Positions 14,986 through 22,792 of a DNA stretch of 64,000 nt are shown here, piece after piece; the first letter of the stretch is position 1, and each line of letters opens with the position of its first letter. Source of the DNA: a virus; IMG/VR virus record IMGVR_UViG_3300013005_000034, positions 1 to 64,000 of that record. One strand, 5' to 3'. The notes under the pieces were generated by a model. It worked only from the letters and a program-made list of their open reading frames with translations, did no database searches and was not told the DNA's origin. The translations under genes were made by a program, and so were the position numbers.

Positions 14986-15273
14986 ATGAAAATACAGCCA
15001 AACAAAAAACTAAATAAGTTAAGCAAATTCGATTTAGAATATGTTTTTAATTCAGCATTTCCAAAAATACCTAAAGAGGTAGATGAAATTATCATAGCTC
15101 ACGAAGAAGATTATGTGTTAATAACTAAATTGGGTTGTACTTTAGTTCTATTTAGCGATTATAGTATTGAGGTGTTTTCAAACATTATGCCTATTAGGGA
15201 AATTAATTTAGTTAATATAACAAACTCTCTAATTGATGTTAGAGCATTAAAAATCGAAAAAAATGAAAAGTAA
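14986..15273 (+). CDS. Hypothetical protein, 95 aa
   Basis: Starts behind aacaactaaaaacaaataacaa. Alpha/beta protein with EVDEIIIAHEEDYVLITKLGC and SIEVFSNI. No domain recognised. Overlaps the next gene by 11 bases. Confidence 0.65.
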   Translation: MKIQPNKKLNKLSKFDLEYVFNSAFPKIPKEVDEIIIAHEEDYVLITKLGCTLVLFSDYSIEVFSNIMPIREINLVNITNSLIDVRALKIEKNEK

Positions 15274-15649
15274 AGTAAATACTGAATACAAAAAGTGTAG
15301 TCATTGCGGAAGTGAAAACATGGTGTCTGATTACCACTATAAGAGTGAAGAACTTTATGAGAGTTGCGATGTTTGCGGATTTTACTATTCCAAAATATTA
15401 TTAAATAATATTGAGGATGGTAACTACCCTAATGATTGGAAACCTGAATATAAAGAAACGAAAGGGCTAACTGGATTTGTATTTAAGATTTTCAGTTTTG
15501 ATTTAGAGGGTTTTTCAGTATGCTTTTGTGAAAAAAAGGATTTAGAAGCACTTATAGATAGTTTAGAGAATGACGAATCAGTAGATTTTTTTGGAGTTAC
15601 ATTTAAAGGTAAAAACGGATGTTACAAAACACAAATATTTAAACAATGA
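15263..15649 (+). CDS. Zinc-ribbon protein with C-terminal domain, 128 aa
   Basis: N-terminal ribbon KCSHCGSENM ... YESCDVCGFYY supplies two CxxC knuckles for zinc. The C-terminal half is alpha/beta (FKIFSFDLEGFSVCFCEK). Likely a small nucleic-acid-associated or adaptor protein. Overlaps the XRE regulator that follows by 4 bases. Confidence 0.68.
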   Translation: MKSKVNTEYKKCSHCGSENMVSDYHYKSEELYESCDVCGFYYSKILLNNIEDGNYPNDWKPEYKETKGLTGFVFKIFSFDLEGFSVCFCEKKDLEALIDSLENDESVDFFGVTFKGKNGCYKTQIFKQ

Positions 15650-15927
15650 GAATAGTATCAGAAATTATTAAAACAAACAGGTTGAAAAAAGGAATTTCAA
15701 CAAAAGAATTTTCAAAGTATTTAGGAATATCTGAATCTATGCTTTCGAGAATAGAGGCAGGAAATAGAAAAATTAGTTCTAATAAGCTAAATAAAGTAGC
15801 TAAATTTCTTGAACTCCCTGAAAGAGAAATTAAAGTTCATTATTTAATTGATGACATAAAGAATAAATTTTCAAATGATAGTAATTTTAAAGAAGCAATT
15901 AAAAGATTAAGCCATGAACACAACTGA
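15646..15927 (+). CDS. XRE-type transcriptional regulator, 93 aa
   Basis: Residues 4-58 form an HTH_3 domain: IIKTNRLKKGISTKEFSKYL, then GISESMLSRIEAGNRKIS with the SRIEAGxR recognition helix. A C-terminal helical tail may dimerise or bind a partner. It overlaps the next gene (15914) by 14 bases, an arrangement often seen for an antitoxin or repressor with its partner. Confidence 0.85.
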   Translation: MRIVSEIIKTNRLKKGISTKEFSKYLGISESMLSRIEAGNRKISSNKLNKVAKFLELPEREIKVHYLIDDIKNKFSNDSNFKEAIKRLSHEHN

Positions 15928-16252
15928 ACTACTTAATAAAATAAATTACAATCCAAAACTTGTAGAAGAAATTATGAATTTCTTTGAGGGTAAGCATAGA
16001 ATAAAAACATCTTTTGAAAAGTTTTGTAATAAACACTACATAGATGTTAGTCCTTCTATATTGTTTGATTTTTTTGATAGCATAAATATAAAAATAGCAA
16101 TTTTACCTTTAAATAATACTGACTTTTGGACTTGTAGAATTTTTACTACCAATGGTATTATAATTCTAAATGATTTCTACAATAGAAAAGATGCAATATT
16201 AGGCGGATTAGATAGAGCTTTATACATATATAGTAATGGATTTGAATTTTAA
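15914..16252 (+). CDS. Hypothetical partner of the XRE regulator, 112 aa
   Basis: Overlaps the upstream regulator gene by 14 bases. The sequence has a helical N-terminal half and a beta-rich end (KIAILPLNNTDFWTCRIF, GIIILNDFYNR, LGGLDRALYIYSNGF). No toxin motif such as HExxH is seen. Partnership is inferred from the overlap only. Confidence 0.65.
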   Translation: MNTTELLNKINYNPKLVEEIMNFFEGKHRIKTSFEKFCNKHYIDVSPSILFDFFDSINIKIAILPLNNTDFWTCRIFTTNGIIILNDFYNRKDAILGGLDRALYIYSNGFEF

Positions 16253-16253
16253 T

Positions 16254-16622
16254 ATGAAAACAAAAGATATATTATTGGCAATACAAGAATTTGAAAAAAT
16301 TGATGATTTAATATGTTTCAAAGAAGAAATAAAATCCTTTAATGGTAAATCTCTTAGTATTAATAACCAAGTTTATTTACTTGATAATATAGAGGAATTG
16401 AAAAGATTATATATTAATGAAGTTTGCGAAAAAAGGAAATATACAAAAGATAAGATTGAAAACATTAAAATTTTTGAATATAGAGTTGAAGATTTTATAG
16501 ATATTTTATATTCCCACCTCATCAGCGAAAATCTAATAAGCATAATTTCTAATGCTATTATAAGCGATATTACAACAAAAATTTTTAATGATATTATAAA
16601 AGAAAAAATAAACAATAAATAA
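16254..16622 (+). CDS. Hypothetical protein, 122 aa
   Basis: Start at 16254 preferred over 16236, which overlaps the previous gene. Helical and charged (ILLAIQEFEKIDDLICFKEE; KRKYTKDKIENIKIF), then hydrophobic C-terminal helices rich in Ile. Function unknown. Confidence 0.65.
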   Translation: MKTKDILLAIQEFEKIDDLICFKEEIKSFNGKSLSINNQVYLLDNIEELKRLYINEVCEKRKYTKDKIENIKIFEYRVEDFIDILYSHLISENLISIISNAIISDITTKIFNDIIKEKINNK

Positions 16623-16629
16623 AAAACAA

Positions 16630-16854
16630 ATGGAACAATTAGAACAACAATTAAATGAAAAAATGCTACAAATAGCAAAAGATTACATTCAGAGAAGAAA
16701 TGATAAACCTTTTGAGCAATACGAGGAGGCAAATTATCTTAATGAAAAATACCTTTCAGTAAAAAATGAATTTGAAAAGGAAGGCGATTTTTATATAATC
16801 TTAAATGAGTGCATAAAAGTAGTTTTAGGAAAAACAAAAAAAAATACAATATGA
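16630..16854 (+). CDS. Hypothetical protein, 74 aa
   Basis: Short helical protein (EQLEQQLNEKMLQIAKDYIQ) with an acidic centre. The stop overlaps the next ATG by four bases, suggesting coupling. Confidence 0.62.
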   Translation: MEQLEQQLNEKMLQIAKDYIQRRNDKPFEQYEEANYLNEKYLSVKNEFEKEGDFYIILNECIKVVLGKTKKNTI

Positions 16855-17006
16855 AAATTAAAAAAAGAAAAATTAAAAACCCTTGTACTATTTGTGGTAA
16901 AGAAGTTCGTTGGGGAATTGATGGATGCCCTATTGTTGAAAAAGGCAAAGATTTTGAAACTTTATTGGGTGGAGTAAAAGGTATGAAGCATTATGAGTGC
17001 AAATAA
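16851..17006 (+). CDS. Small Cys-rich protein, 51 aa
   Basis: ATGA overlap at 16851. Basic N-terminus, then CTICGKEVRWGIDGCP and a C-terminal HYEC, giving four Cys and a His that could form a zinc knuckle. It is the last gene before cassette array 2. Confidence 0.6.
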   Translation: MKIKKRKIKNPCTICGKEVRWGIDGCPIVEKGKDFETLLGGVKGMKHYECK

Positions 17007-17014
17007 AATTTTTA

Positions 17015-17069
17015 ACATAACGGTTTGCAAATAGGCAATCGTTTTAATGTTGCTTATTTGCTGTTAGCA
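17015..17069 (+). repeat. attC-like site 11
   Basis: R'' ACATAAC (17015-17021) and R' GTTAGCA (17063-17069). GCAAATAGGCA pairs with TGCTTATTTGC across the TCGTTTTAATGT centre that also occurs in sites 3, 12 and 15. Confidence 0.8.
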
Positions 17070-17104
17070 CCAATACGGATTATTAACAACAAAAATTAAA
17101 TAAG

Positions 17105-17491
17105 ATGAAAGAATTTAAAAAAGAAAATTTAGAATTTTACTTACCTGATACATTTAAAGGATTAAGTAAAGATTATTTACTTGAATGTATCTTCAATGAT
17201 GAGATACAGAAAAAATGGAATCCTGATGTTGGAGATATTATTATTGGTTGCACTGGCAATATTTTTGTAATTGGGGTTAAAGAAACATTACATGAAAGTA
17301 TTGGTGGGGCGAGATATTATTTTGGTGGTGGCTCTTGTAATAGAGATGGTGGTAATATATTAGACAGCACATTTTGTTATACCGCAAATGAATCAGGTAA
17401 GTTTTATCACACATTAAAAGGTGAAATTCAAAATATTTATCATTCGTGTATTAGAGATTTTAGATACGTTCCTTATCCACACGAAAGGTAG
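17105..17491 (+). CDS. Cassette-encoded protein, 128 aa
   Basis: N-terminal helical part (DTFKGLSKDYLLECIFND), then a Gly-rich beta region with two VGDIIIGCTGNIFVIG strands, GGARYYFGGGSC and CYTANESGKFYH. Two or more Cys could be structural. The first cassette of array 2. No known family. Confidence 0.7.
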   Translation: MKEFKKENLEFYLPDTFKGLSKDYLLECIFNDEIQKKWNPDVGDIIIGCTGNIFVIGVKETLHESIGGARYYFGGGSCNRDGGNILDSTFCYTANESGKFYHTLKGEIQNIYHSCIRDFRYVPYPHER

Positions 17492-17497
17492 TATTGG

Positions 17498-17552
17498 TGC
17501 TAACGGTTTGCGTATAAAAAATCGTTTTAATGTTTTTTATACGCTGTTATAT
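17498..17552 (+). repeat. attC-like site 12
   Basis: R'' TGCTAAC (17498-17504) and R' GTTATAT (17546-17552). Contains the 12-bp stem GCGTATAAAAAA / TTTTTTATACGC and the same centre as site 3 (3414) and site 15 (23981). Confidence 0.82.
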
Positions 17553-17575
17553 TTAGTTTTTTAAAACTTTTACAA

Positions 17576-17761
17576 ATGAAAAATATAGAAGAAGCAATAC
17601 AACTTAACTCAATAGATGAAATTGAGGAAGAAATAAGACAACGAAAGGAATTAAGAGCAACGATGGTTGGTCAATTATATCCAAGAATATTAACTGACGA
17701 GATTTATAAACTCAATGAAAAGTTGTGGAATATAAGACACTCAAAAGTTTTAAAAACTTGA
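17576..17761 (+). CDS. Cassette-encoded protein, 61 aa
   Basis: Helical and acidic (NIEEAIQLNSIDEIEEEIRQ), with a basic RQRKELRATMVGQLYPRIL segment. The cassette starts GTTATATT and ends AATATAAC. Function unknown. Confidence 0.66.
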   Translation: MKNIEEAIQLNSIDEIEEEIRQRKELRATMVGQLYPRILTDEIYKLNEKLWNIRHSKVLKT

Positions 17762-17793
17762 ATATAACCGCTAACAGATATATGTAGTTTTAA
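17762..17793 (+). repeat. Degenerate short attC-like site
   Basis: ATATAAC (17762-17768) followed within 32 bases by GTTTTAA (17787-17793). Internal pairing is poor. Accepted only because it lies exactly between two cassette genes and its R'' matches the start of the upstream cassette. Confidence 0.4.
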
Positions 17794-17809
17794 CACAATA
17801 TTTAATAAT

Positions 17810-18058
17810 ATGGAAGAAAGTAAAAATTTAGAACAAAATTTGAATAAGAGTAATGAAAAATTACATATATCTAATGTTAGTTGTAGTTTATCATACCAAC
17901 CAAGTTATGTTGAAACTGTTTGTGAAGGTGTGTTTTTCAGAATTAAAGCACCATTGATATTCAGTGCTGATGTTTTAGCTTATGCTGGTATATTTTCTTT
18001 GTTAGACAAAAAACACACCTTTGAATATTATTGCTTAAAATATCTATCTGAAAGATAA
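17810..18058 (+). CDS. Cassette-encoded protein, 82 aa
   Basis: Asn/Glu-rich start, then VSCSLSYQPSYVETVCEGVFF and a hydrophobic helix (LIFSADVLAYAGIFSLLD). The C-terminus ends in a Tyr/Leu helix. No family recognised; a membrane-peripheral protein is possible. Confidence 0.66.
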   Translation: MEESKNLEQNLNKSNEKLHISNVSCSLSYQPSYVETVCEGVFFRIKAPLIFSADVLAYAGIFSLLDKKHTFEYYCLKYLSER

Positions 18059-18063
18059 ATTAC

Positions 18064-18194
18064 AACTAACGGTTTGCGTGTATAAGAAGTGGCGGATTAG
18101 AACTCCAAAACTTTCAGCAAACGCAGAACTTAATTAGAATTACAAAACATTAAATAACCAAGAAACCCGCCATTTTTTATACACGCTGTTAGTG
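18064..18194 (+). repeat. attC-like site 13 (long form)
   Basis: R'' AACTAAC (18064-18070) and R' GTTAGTG (18188-18194), 131 bp. GCGTGTATAAGAAGTGGCGG (from 18076) pairs with CCGCCATTTTTTATACACGC (ending near 18186); a loop of about 70 bases separates the arms. Confidence 0.82.
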
Positions 18195-18221
18195 GCTGGG
18201 CTTTTCACAAATTGAAACAAA

Positions 18222-18398
18222 ATGAACAAAATATTGATATGTGTATTATTGCAAATCGTTCTTTTTATTCCATTTTATTTGATATGGAGAAATGATTGTA
18301 AAACGATAGGTAAAGACAACTTGGCTGTTAGCTTACAAGAACGATTTTTGTATTGGCTAATATTTTGTCCAATTTGGTTGGTTGGTGTGTTGGATTAG
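18222..18398 (+). CDS. Cassette-encoded membrane protein, 58 aa
   Basis: ATG at 18222, TAG at 18396-18398. Two hydrophobic spans: residues 3-22 (ILICVLLQIVLFIPFYL) and 42-57 (FLYWLIFCPIWLVGVL), separated by a charged loop. Last cassette of array 2, bounded by GTTAGTGGC and GCCACTAAC. Confidence 0.65.
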   Translation: MNKILICVLLQIVLFIPFYLIWRNDCKTIGKDNLAVSLQERFLYWLIFCPIWLVGVLD

Positions 18399-18404
18399 CC
18401 TTGC

Positions 18405-18496
18405 CACTAACTTACTTCTTTACGCTACAATTAAGGAAATAAAAAGTTATTAACAATTGCATAATTAAATAAAATAATTACTAATTTTGACCACAA
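18405..18496 (+). promoter_or_regulatory. Conserved array end T2 with promoter-like element
   Basis: Copy of the conserved end seen at 6802 and 25091. After CACTAAC comes TTTACGCTACAATTAAGGAA, then AAAAAGTTATTAACAA, and TAATTTTG (18482-18489, Bacteroidota -7 type) followed by ACCACAA. The next ATG is at 18497, so transcription would start very close to the gene. Confidence 0.62.
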
Positions 18497-18751
18497 ATGA
18501 TACTAAAGTTTAAATACGGTTTTGAATACAATGATTTTCTTTATGGATGGAACAATAAAGAATTATACAGATTGCCCTCTAAGAGTGGCAATAAATCTTA
18601 TGGATTAAAGAAATTAGATTCTATTGTAGTTGGTAACTCAATTGGATATAGAATTAAACAACAAAAGTTCTCTTTAAAACAACTTAAAGATAGAACGATA
18701 TTCATAGACAAAGAATATCAAGTTATTAGCGATACAGTTGATATACCTTAA
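18497..18751 (+). CDS. Small phage protein (YGWNNKELYRLP type), 84 aa
   Basis: YGWNNKELYRLPSKSG and SIVVGNSIGYRIKQQKFSLKQL resemble a short Bacteroidota phage domain in which a residue pattern NKELYRL is followed by GYR-x-basic-S-L. The gene at 22256 has a similar layout (YRINSERYSDYRL). It may bind nucleic acid, as NUMOD-like modules do; weak inference. Directly downstream of array end T2. Confidence 0.65.
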   Translation: MILKFKYGFEYNDFLYGWNNKELYRLPSKSGNKSYGLKKLDSIVVGNSIGYRIKQQKFSLKQLKDRTIFIDKEYQVISDTVDIP

Positions 18752-18802
18752 AAAATCACAAACAAACAATAAACCAAAACACAAATCAAAATCACAAACA
18801 AC

Positions 18803-19996
18803 ATGAAAAGACAAACCACCCTCGCAGAATTGGTAACGGAGTTGAAAGACCAAAATCTGCAAAAAAAAGATTTCGTAGTTCCTGCAAATCTTTTATCAAT
18901 GGAAAATGGAAAATTAGTAGTGAACAATTATAGTTCAAACGATTCTCTACAAAAGATACTTACAGAAGTAGGTATTCAATCAGAGGATTCCAATAAACTA
19001 ATTTTAAATTGCTTACCTGTAATTCATCAAAACTTATCAGATAAATGCGATATTCCTCGTAAATACTATAATCGTATTCAAGGACTAAAAGACCAAACAC
19101 TAATTGATACAAATGTTACTCATTGGTTAAAATCCATGAAAGGAAATGTTTTTTTAAGAACATTTATTGACAAAGATGAACAAAATGGATTCGCAAGAGC
19201 ATTACTTTCAGATAGATATAACGTAATTGATAACTTTGATGTTTTATTAGCTACACTTGAAGCAGTTAAGAATAGTGGATTAAACTTAAAGATTGAAGAT
19301 AACGGTTGTGATTTATCAGAATCTAAAATGTATGTAAGATTTGTTGCTCCTGAAATTGAAATTAACGCACCCGATTTATTAAAAAACTACAAAAATCCAA
19401 AAGGTAATAGTAATGTAGGTGATGGTATTATTACTGGATTTGTTGTTACTAATAGCGAAATAGGGCAAGGTTCATTTAATATCAGTCCAAGAGCTGTTAT
19501 ATTAAAGTGCCAAAACGGAATGGTATTTAAAAATGATGCCTTTGGTAAAATTCACTTAGGTTCAAAAATGGAACAATATTCTCAAATTGATTGGAGCGAA
19601 GAAACTAAAAGAAAAAATTACGAGTTAATTCAGGCGCAAGTAAAAGATGCGGTTAAGAAATTCACAAGCGAAGATTTTTTAGCACAAAAAATAAGTGAAT
19701 TAAACGAATATGCTGAAATTGAATTAAAACATCCTATTGAAACAGTTAAGAATGTTAGCAAATTATTAAACATTACCGAAGAAAAAGAAAAAAGTATTCT
19801 TGACTTCTTTATGAGAGGTGGCGATTTTAGTTACATGGGAGTAAGTCAGGCATTAACATTCTTTGCTCACGAAACAAAAGATGCAGACGAAGCTCACGAT
19901 TTAGAAACAACAGCTATTGAAATTTTACCAAAAATTAAAGAGTTGGATAAACCCTCTGTTTCAAAATCAGTTAAAACTCAAATGAGTTTAAATTAA
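18803..19996 (+). CDS. DUF932 phage/plasmid protein, 397 aa
   Basis: Matches the phage/plasmid-like DUF932 family: YYNRIQGLKDQTL, RTFIDKDEQNGFARALLSDR with YNVIDNFDVL following, YVRFVAPEIEI, ITGFVVTNSEIGQGSFNI, then a long helical C-terminal region. The family is frequent on phages and plasmids; its activity is not settled. Start behind a leader ending aaacaac. A terminator hairpin follows at 20014. Confidence 0.88.
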   Translation: MKRQTTLAELVTELKDQNLQKKDFVVPANLLSMENGKLVVNNYSSNDSLQKILTEVGIQSEDSNKLILNCLPVIHQNLSDKCDIPRKYYNRIQGLKDQTLIDTNVTHWLKSMKGNVFLRTFIDKDEQNGFARALLSDRYNVIDNFDVLLATLEAVKNSGLNLKIEDNGCDLSESKMYVRFVAPEIEINAPDLLKNYKNPKGNSNVGDGIITGFVVTNSEIGQGSFNISPRAVILKCQNGMVFKNDAFGKIHLGSKMEQYSQIDWSEETKRKNYELIQAQVKDAVKKFTSEDFLAQKISELNEYAEIELKHPIETVKNVSKLLNITEEKEKSILDFFMRGGDFSYMGVSQALTFFAHETKDADEAHDLETTAIEILPKIKELDKPSVSKSVKTQMSLN

Positions 19997-20013
19997 TAAT
20001 TTAGGAAATAAAA

Positions 20014-20037
20014 AAAGGGGGAAATCACGCCCCCTTT
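20014..20037 (+). terminator. Rho-independent-like terminator
   Basis: AAAGGGGG (20014-20021) pairs with CCCCCTTT (20030-20037) around an 8-base loop, immediately after the DUF932 gene. The stem is the most GC-rich in the plus-strand half. The downstream U-run is short. Confidence 0.65.
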
Positions 20038-20150
20038 CTAAACCAAAGACACTATGTCAAAATAACACTAACGCCACAATAGGCGATACTAAATTATAAA
20101 TTAAATAAACAATTAATTAATTTTTATATTATACAACTAAATTGTAAAAA

Positions 20151-21038
20151 ATGAACATCAGTCAATCACTACTAAAATCCCTATTAGATTATCGTAATGG
20201 AAAAGAATGTGGATTAATATTTAAGGCAAAGTATATAGATGGAAGATACGATTTATTTCCTCCCTCCGATGCACAAAATGTAGGTGCATGGTTTGAATAT
20301 ATGGCTACTGGTAGCATACCTAAAAATGGTATAGTGCCAAAAGCAGAATATATGAAAAGAGGTAAAGATGAAAATGGCAACCCTGAACTTACTGCCGATT
20401 ATCGCTTAATGAGAGAACATATAGATAATTTCAAAAAGAATATGGAGAGTTACTCATTAGATATTATTACAGCAGGAGAAGATATTAAAGTTTTATATCC
20501 TAATTCTTTAGAAGAATATGGAGAAGAAGTTTATTTAACAGGAACTCTTGATGTAAGAGCAAGAGCAAATAAAGATATTTTTGCTAAATACCAAGATACT
20601 ATCGTTAAGGTAGCTTCAAAAGATGAAGAAGTTATTATTGATATTAAAACGACTGGATTGTTAGACGATAAATGGTCGGAAATGGGCTGGGAGATTAATA
20701 ATCTATCAAATAAAATTAAACTTGTTACTCAACCTGTTCACTATAAATTTATTGAGTATTTAAAAACAGACAAAGATGTACCTTTTATATTTATGTTGTT
20801 CAATTCTAAAAACTCAAAAGATGCAAGAATTATTGATTTTAAAGTTGATAGTTCATCTTTTGAAGAACATAAAGCGTTTATTGAATCGGGAGTTGAAAAT
20901 ATGTTGCATTTGAGAAAATATGGTTTCAAAGCGTTGCCATCACTTGAAAAATGTTCAAAATGTCCTTTGAATACTGATTGTAAGTTTAAAGCAGAAATTT
21001 CGCCAATAACTATATTTTATTTTGCTCATCAGGTTTAA
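20151..21038 (+). CDS. PD-(D/E)XK nuclease, phage RecB/Cas4-like
   Basis: GTLDVRA with D134 and VIIDIKTTG with D164 and K166 form the PD-(D/E)XK catalytic core; a TQPVHYKFIEYL helix follows. The C-terminus has CSKCPLNTDCKF (about 269-280), a Cys cluster like that of Cas4/AddB-type nucleases, although the fourth Cys near the N-terminus (C20) is far from it. Such phage nucleases process DNA ends for recombination. The last residues overlap the promoter at 21021. 295 residues. Confidence 0.82.
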   Translation: MNISQSLLKSLLDYRNGKECGLIFKAKYIDGRYDLFPPSDAQNVGAWFEYMATGSIPKNGIVPKAEYMKRGKDENGNPELTADYRLMREHIDNFKKNMESYSLDIITAGEDIKVLYPNSLEEYGEEVYLTGTLDVRARANKDIFAKYQDTIVKVASKDEEVIIDIKTTGLLDDKWSEMGWEINNLSNKIKLVTQPVHYKFIEYLKTDKDVPFIFMLFNSKNSKDARIIDFKVDSSSFEEHKAFIESGVENMLHLRKYGFKALPSLEKCSKCPLNTDCKFKAEISPITIFYFAHQV

Positions 21039-21051
21039 TATATTATGTTTG
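21021..21051 (+). promoter_or_regulatory. Bacteroidota-type promoter of the RNA/endonuclease unit
   Basis: TTTG (21021-21024) and TATGTTTG (21044-21051) with exactly 19 bases between them match the Bacteroidota consensus. The start of the structured RNA (21056) would fall about at the transcription start. The promoter lies inside the end of the upstream nuclease gene. Confidence 0.72.
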
Positions 21052-21055
21052 TATC

Positions 21056-21155
21056 GCACAATTCAACTAAAATGAAATTACAAAAAAAATATTTAAAAAA
21101 AACCTTTAAGCAAGTAGGAATCCTCTATTTTTAGTTGATTGTGCAACCTACTTGC
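21056..21155 (+). ncRNA. Putative pseudoknotted RNA (leader or sRNA)
   Basis: Two interleaved helices are visible. Helix A: GCACAATTCAACTAAAA (21056-21072) with TTTTAGTTGATTGTGC (21129-21144), one bulge. Helix B: GCAAGTAGG (21110-21118) with CCTACTTGC (21147-21155). B starts in the loop of A and closes two bases after A, an H-type pseudoknot. The long loop is nearly all A. It begins at the predicted transcription start and ends 18 bases before the endonuclease ATG, close to a GAAGGG purine stretch. A cis-regulatory leader or independent small RNA; no known class recognised. Confidence 0.55.
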
Positions 21156-21173
21156 GAGAAGGGATTTTTAATC

Positions 21174-21986
21174 ATGGAAACATCATTAATTATTGAAATT
21201 TCATCTTTGCCTTGTATAGATGATAAAAGAGGGCGTTATAGAACAATAGAATTATATCCAAAAATTAGTGGAATTTATAAAATAACATCTCCTAATGGCT
21301 CTATTTATATTGGTTTATCAAATGATATTTATTATAGGATTTATAGTTGTTATAAGAAATTAAGATGTAAGGCTCAACATAAAATATATAATTCTTTAAT
21401 TAAATATGGTATTGATAATCATAAATTTGAAATTATTCATATTGTTGAAAATTTTGAAGAATATGAGAAAATTAAAATTTTAAGAAAATTAGAAATAGCT
21501 TATATACAAAAATATAATTCATTTTATGGAAATAATAATTTTGGAATGAATTTAACAAAAGGAGGCGAAATAATTGAATTAACAGATGAAACTAAAAAAA
21601 TAATGAATGATAAGAAAAAAGGTAGGATTGTTTCCCAAGAAACAAGAGAAAAGTTAAGGAAAATAAATTTAGGTAAAAAATTATCACAAGAACATAAAGA
21701 TAAAATTAGTATATCTCATAAAGGAAAAATTGTTTCAGAATTAACAAAAAAAAGATTAAGTGAATCTCACAAAGGAGAAAAACATAGTTTTGAACGAATA
21801 CAAAAAAAAATTGGAAGTAAACAAAATCCTGAAACAATAAAAAAAAGAATTGATAAGATTAGCGGTATTAATCATTGGACAAAAAAATATGGCGGTCATT
21901 CAGAGCAAACAAAGATAAAAATAAGTATATCACTCAAAGAAAGGCATAAAAAAATGTCTAATAAGAATGAAAAAAACACTAATTAA
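21174..21986 (+). CDS. GIY-YIG homing-type endonuclease with NUMOD3 repeats
   Basis: Start at 21174 after an AAGGG purine stretch. SGIYKITSPNGSIYIGLSND gives the GIY and YIG motifs (about 33-47), with Y..R of the catalytic strand (YYRIYSCYKKL) and a LEIAYIQKY segment carrying the metal-binding Glu. The C-terminal half holds NUMOD3-like repeats (LSQEHKDKISISHKGK and similar) that bind DNA. Nicking endonucleases of this kind promote their own spread between phages. Function as a selfish element is inferred. Confidence 0.88.
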   Translation: METSLIIEISSLPCIDDKRGRYRTIELYPKISGIYKITSPNGSIYIGLSNDIYYRIYSCYKKLRCKAQHKIYNSLIKYGIDNHKFEIIHIVENFEEYEKIKILRKLEIAYIQKYNSFYGNNNFGMNLTKGGEIIELTDETKKIMNDKKKGRIVSQETREKLRKINLGKKLSQEHKDKISISHKGKIVSELTKKRLSESHKGEKHSFERIQKKIGSKQNPETIKKRIDKISGINHWTKKYGGHSEQTKIKISISLKERHKKMSNKNEKNTN

Positions 21987-22278
21987 AAGAAAAAAATTAA
22001 GTAAGAGTTTAAGAATAAAAATATTTGAGAGGGATAATTATGAATGTCAGTTGTGCTATGACAATTTAATAGATAAAAAAGATTTAAGAGTAATAGACCA
22101 TAAAATACCTCTTTCAAAAGGAGGCAGTAACTCAATATCAAATCTTTGGCTACTTTGTAATGATTGTGATAAAAGAAAGAAAAATAAATTGTTTCCTGAA
22201 TTGATGAAACAATACATAAAGGGTAAGTTAAATTATCTTTCTAATTTAAGATTTAATGGAAATCGTTATAATAAGTGA
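21967..22278 (+). CDS. HNH endonuclease, 103 aa
   Basis: FERDNYECQLC (C27, C30), VIDHKIPLSKGGSN (D44, H45) and NLWLLCNDC (C64, C67) form an HNH nuclease with its zinc knuckle. The position that is usually His after the last Cys is Asp68 here (CDKRK), so activity is not certain. Overlaps the GIY-YIG gene by 20 bases, making a two-endonuclease unit. Confidence 0.82.
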   Translation: MKKTLIKRKKLSKSLRIKIFERDNYECQLCYDNLIDKKDLRVIDHKIPLSKGGSNSISNLWLLCNDCDKRKKNKLFPELMKQYIKGKLNYLSNLRFNGNRYNK

Positions 22279-22504
22279 ATATGAAAATTTACCTTACATA
22301 GTTAAAAGCGAGAATGGAGAAATATATCAGTTAAGTTATTATGATACTAAAAAAAGAATTAAAAAATACAAAATATTAATACCTAAAGAGCATAACGGAA
22401 GTATGTATTATAGAATTAATAGTGAGAGATATTCAGATTATAGATTAAAAACAATTGAGATTAAAGTTTATAAAAGAATTAACCTAAATAAAATAAAAAA
22501 ATGA
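22256..22504 (+). CDS. Small phage protein, 82 aa
   Basis: Overlaps the HNH gene by 23 bases. EYENLPYIVKSENGEIYQLSYY and MYYRINSERYSDYRLKTI recall the protein at 18497. Very basic C-terminus. Possibly a small DNA-associated domain, by resemblance only. Confidence 0.62.
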   Translation: MEIVIISEYENLPYIVKSENGEIYQLSYYDTKKRIKKYKILIPKEHNGSMYYRINSERYSDYRLKTIEIKVYKRINLNKIKK

Positions 22505-22791
22505 AACCATTAAAAATCAAAGGAGTTAAATTAAAAAAAGGAGAAGAATTATTACATTATTATCCTTTTTGTTATTGCATAGCAAAATCTACTGAAAGTA
22601 GTGCTTTATTTGTAATACCTCCACAAAATAAAGGAACTGTTGCAGATAATGGTTATTTAAGCGTTTGTTTTGATTATAAATTATGTAAAGATGTAAAAGT
22701 AGGAGATTGGTGCGAAGTAGGTTATATAAGTGATTATAGTAAAGGAGAAAATAAAGTGCTTAAAATATTAAAATCTAAAAAAAATAAATAA
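22501..22791 (+). CDS. Hypothetical protein, 96 aa
   Basis: ATGA overlap at 22501. Contains YYPFCYCIAKSTESSALFVI and CFDYKLCKDVKVGDWCEVGY, with five Cys in total. Beta-rich, perhaps an OB- or SH3-like fold. No family recognised. Confidence 0.63.
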   Translation: MKPLKIKGVKLKKGEELLHYYPFCYCIAKSTESSALFVIPPQNKGTVADNGYLSVCFDYKLCKDVKVGDWCEVGYISDYSKGENKVLKILKSKKNK

Positions 22792-22792
22792 T

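Larger units (their letters stand above)
17015..18411 (+). mobile_element. Integron-type cassette array 2
   Basis: Four attC-like sites (17015, 17498, a degenerate one at 17762, and 18064) separate four single ORFs. The array ends at half-site CACTAAC (18405-18411), followed by the conserved end sequence. The first cassette begins GTTAGCACCAATAC and ends with its exact 14-base reverse complement, the longest such match in the window. Confidence 0.8.
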
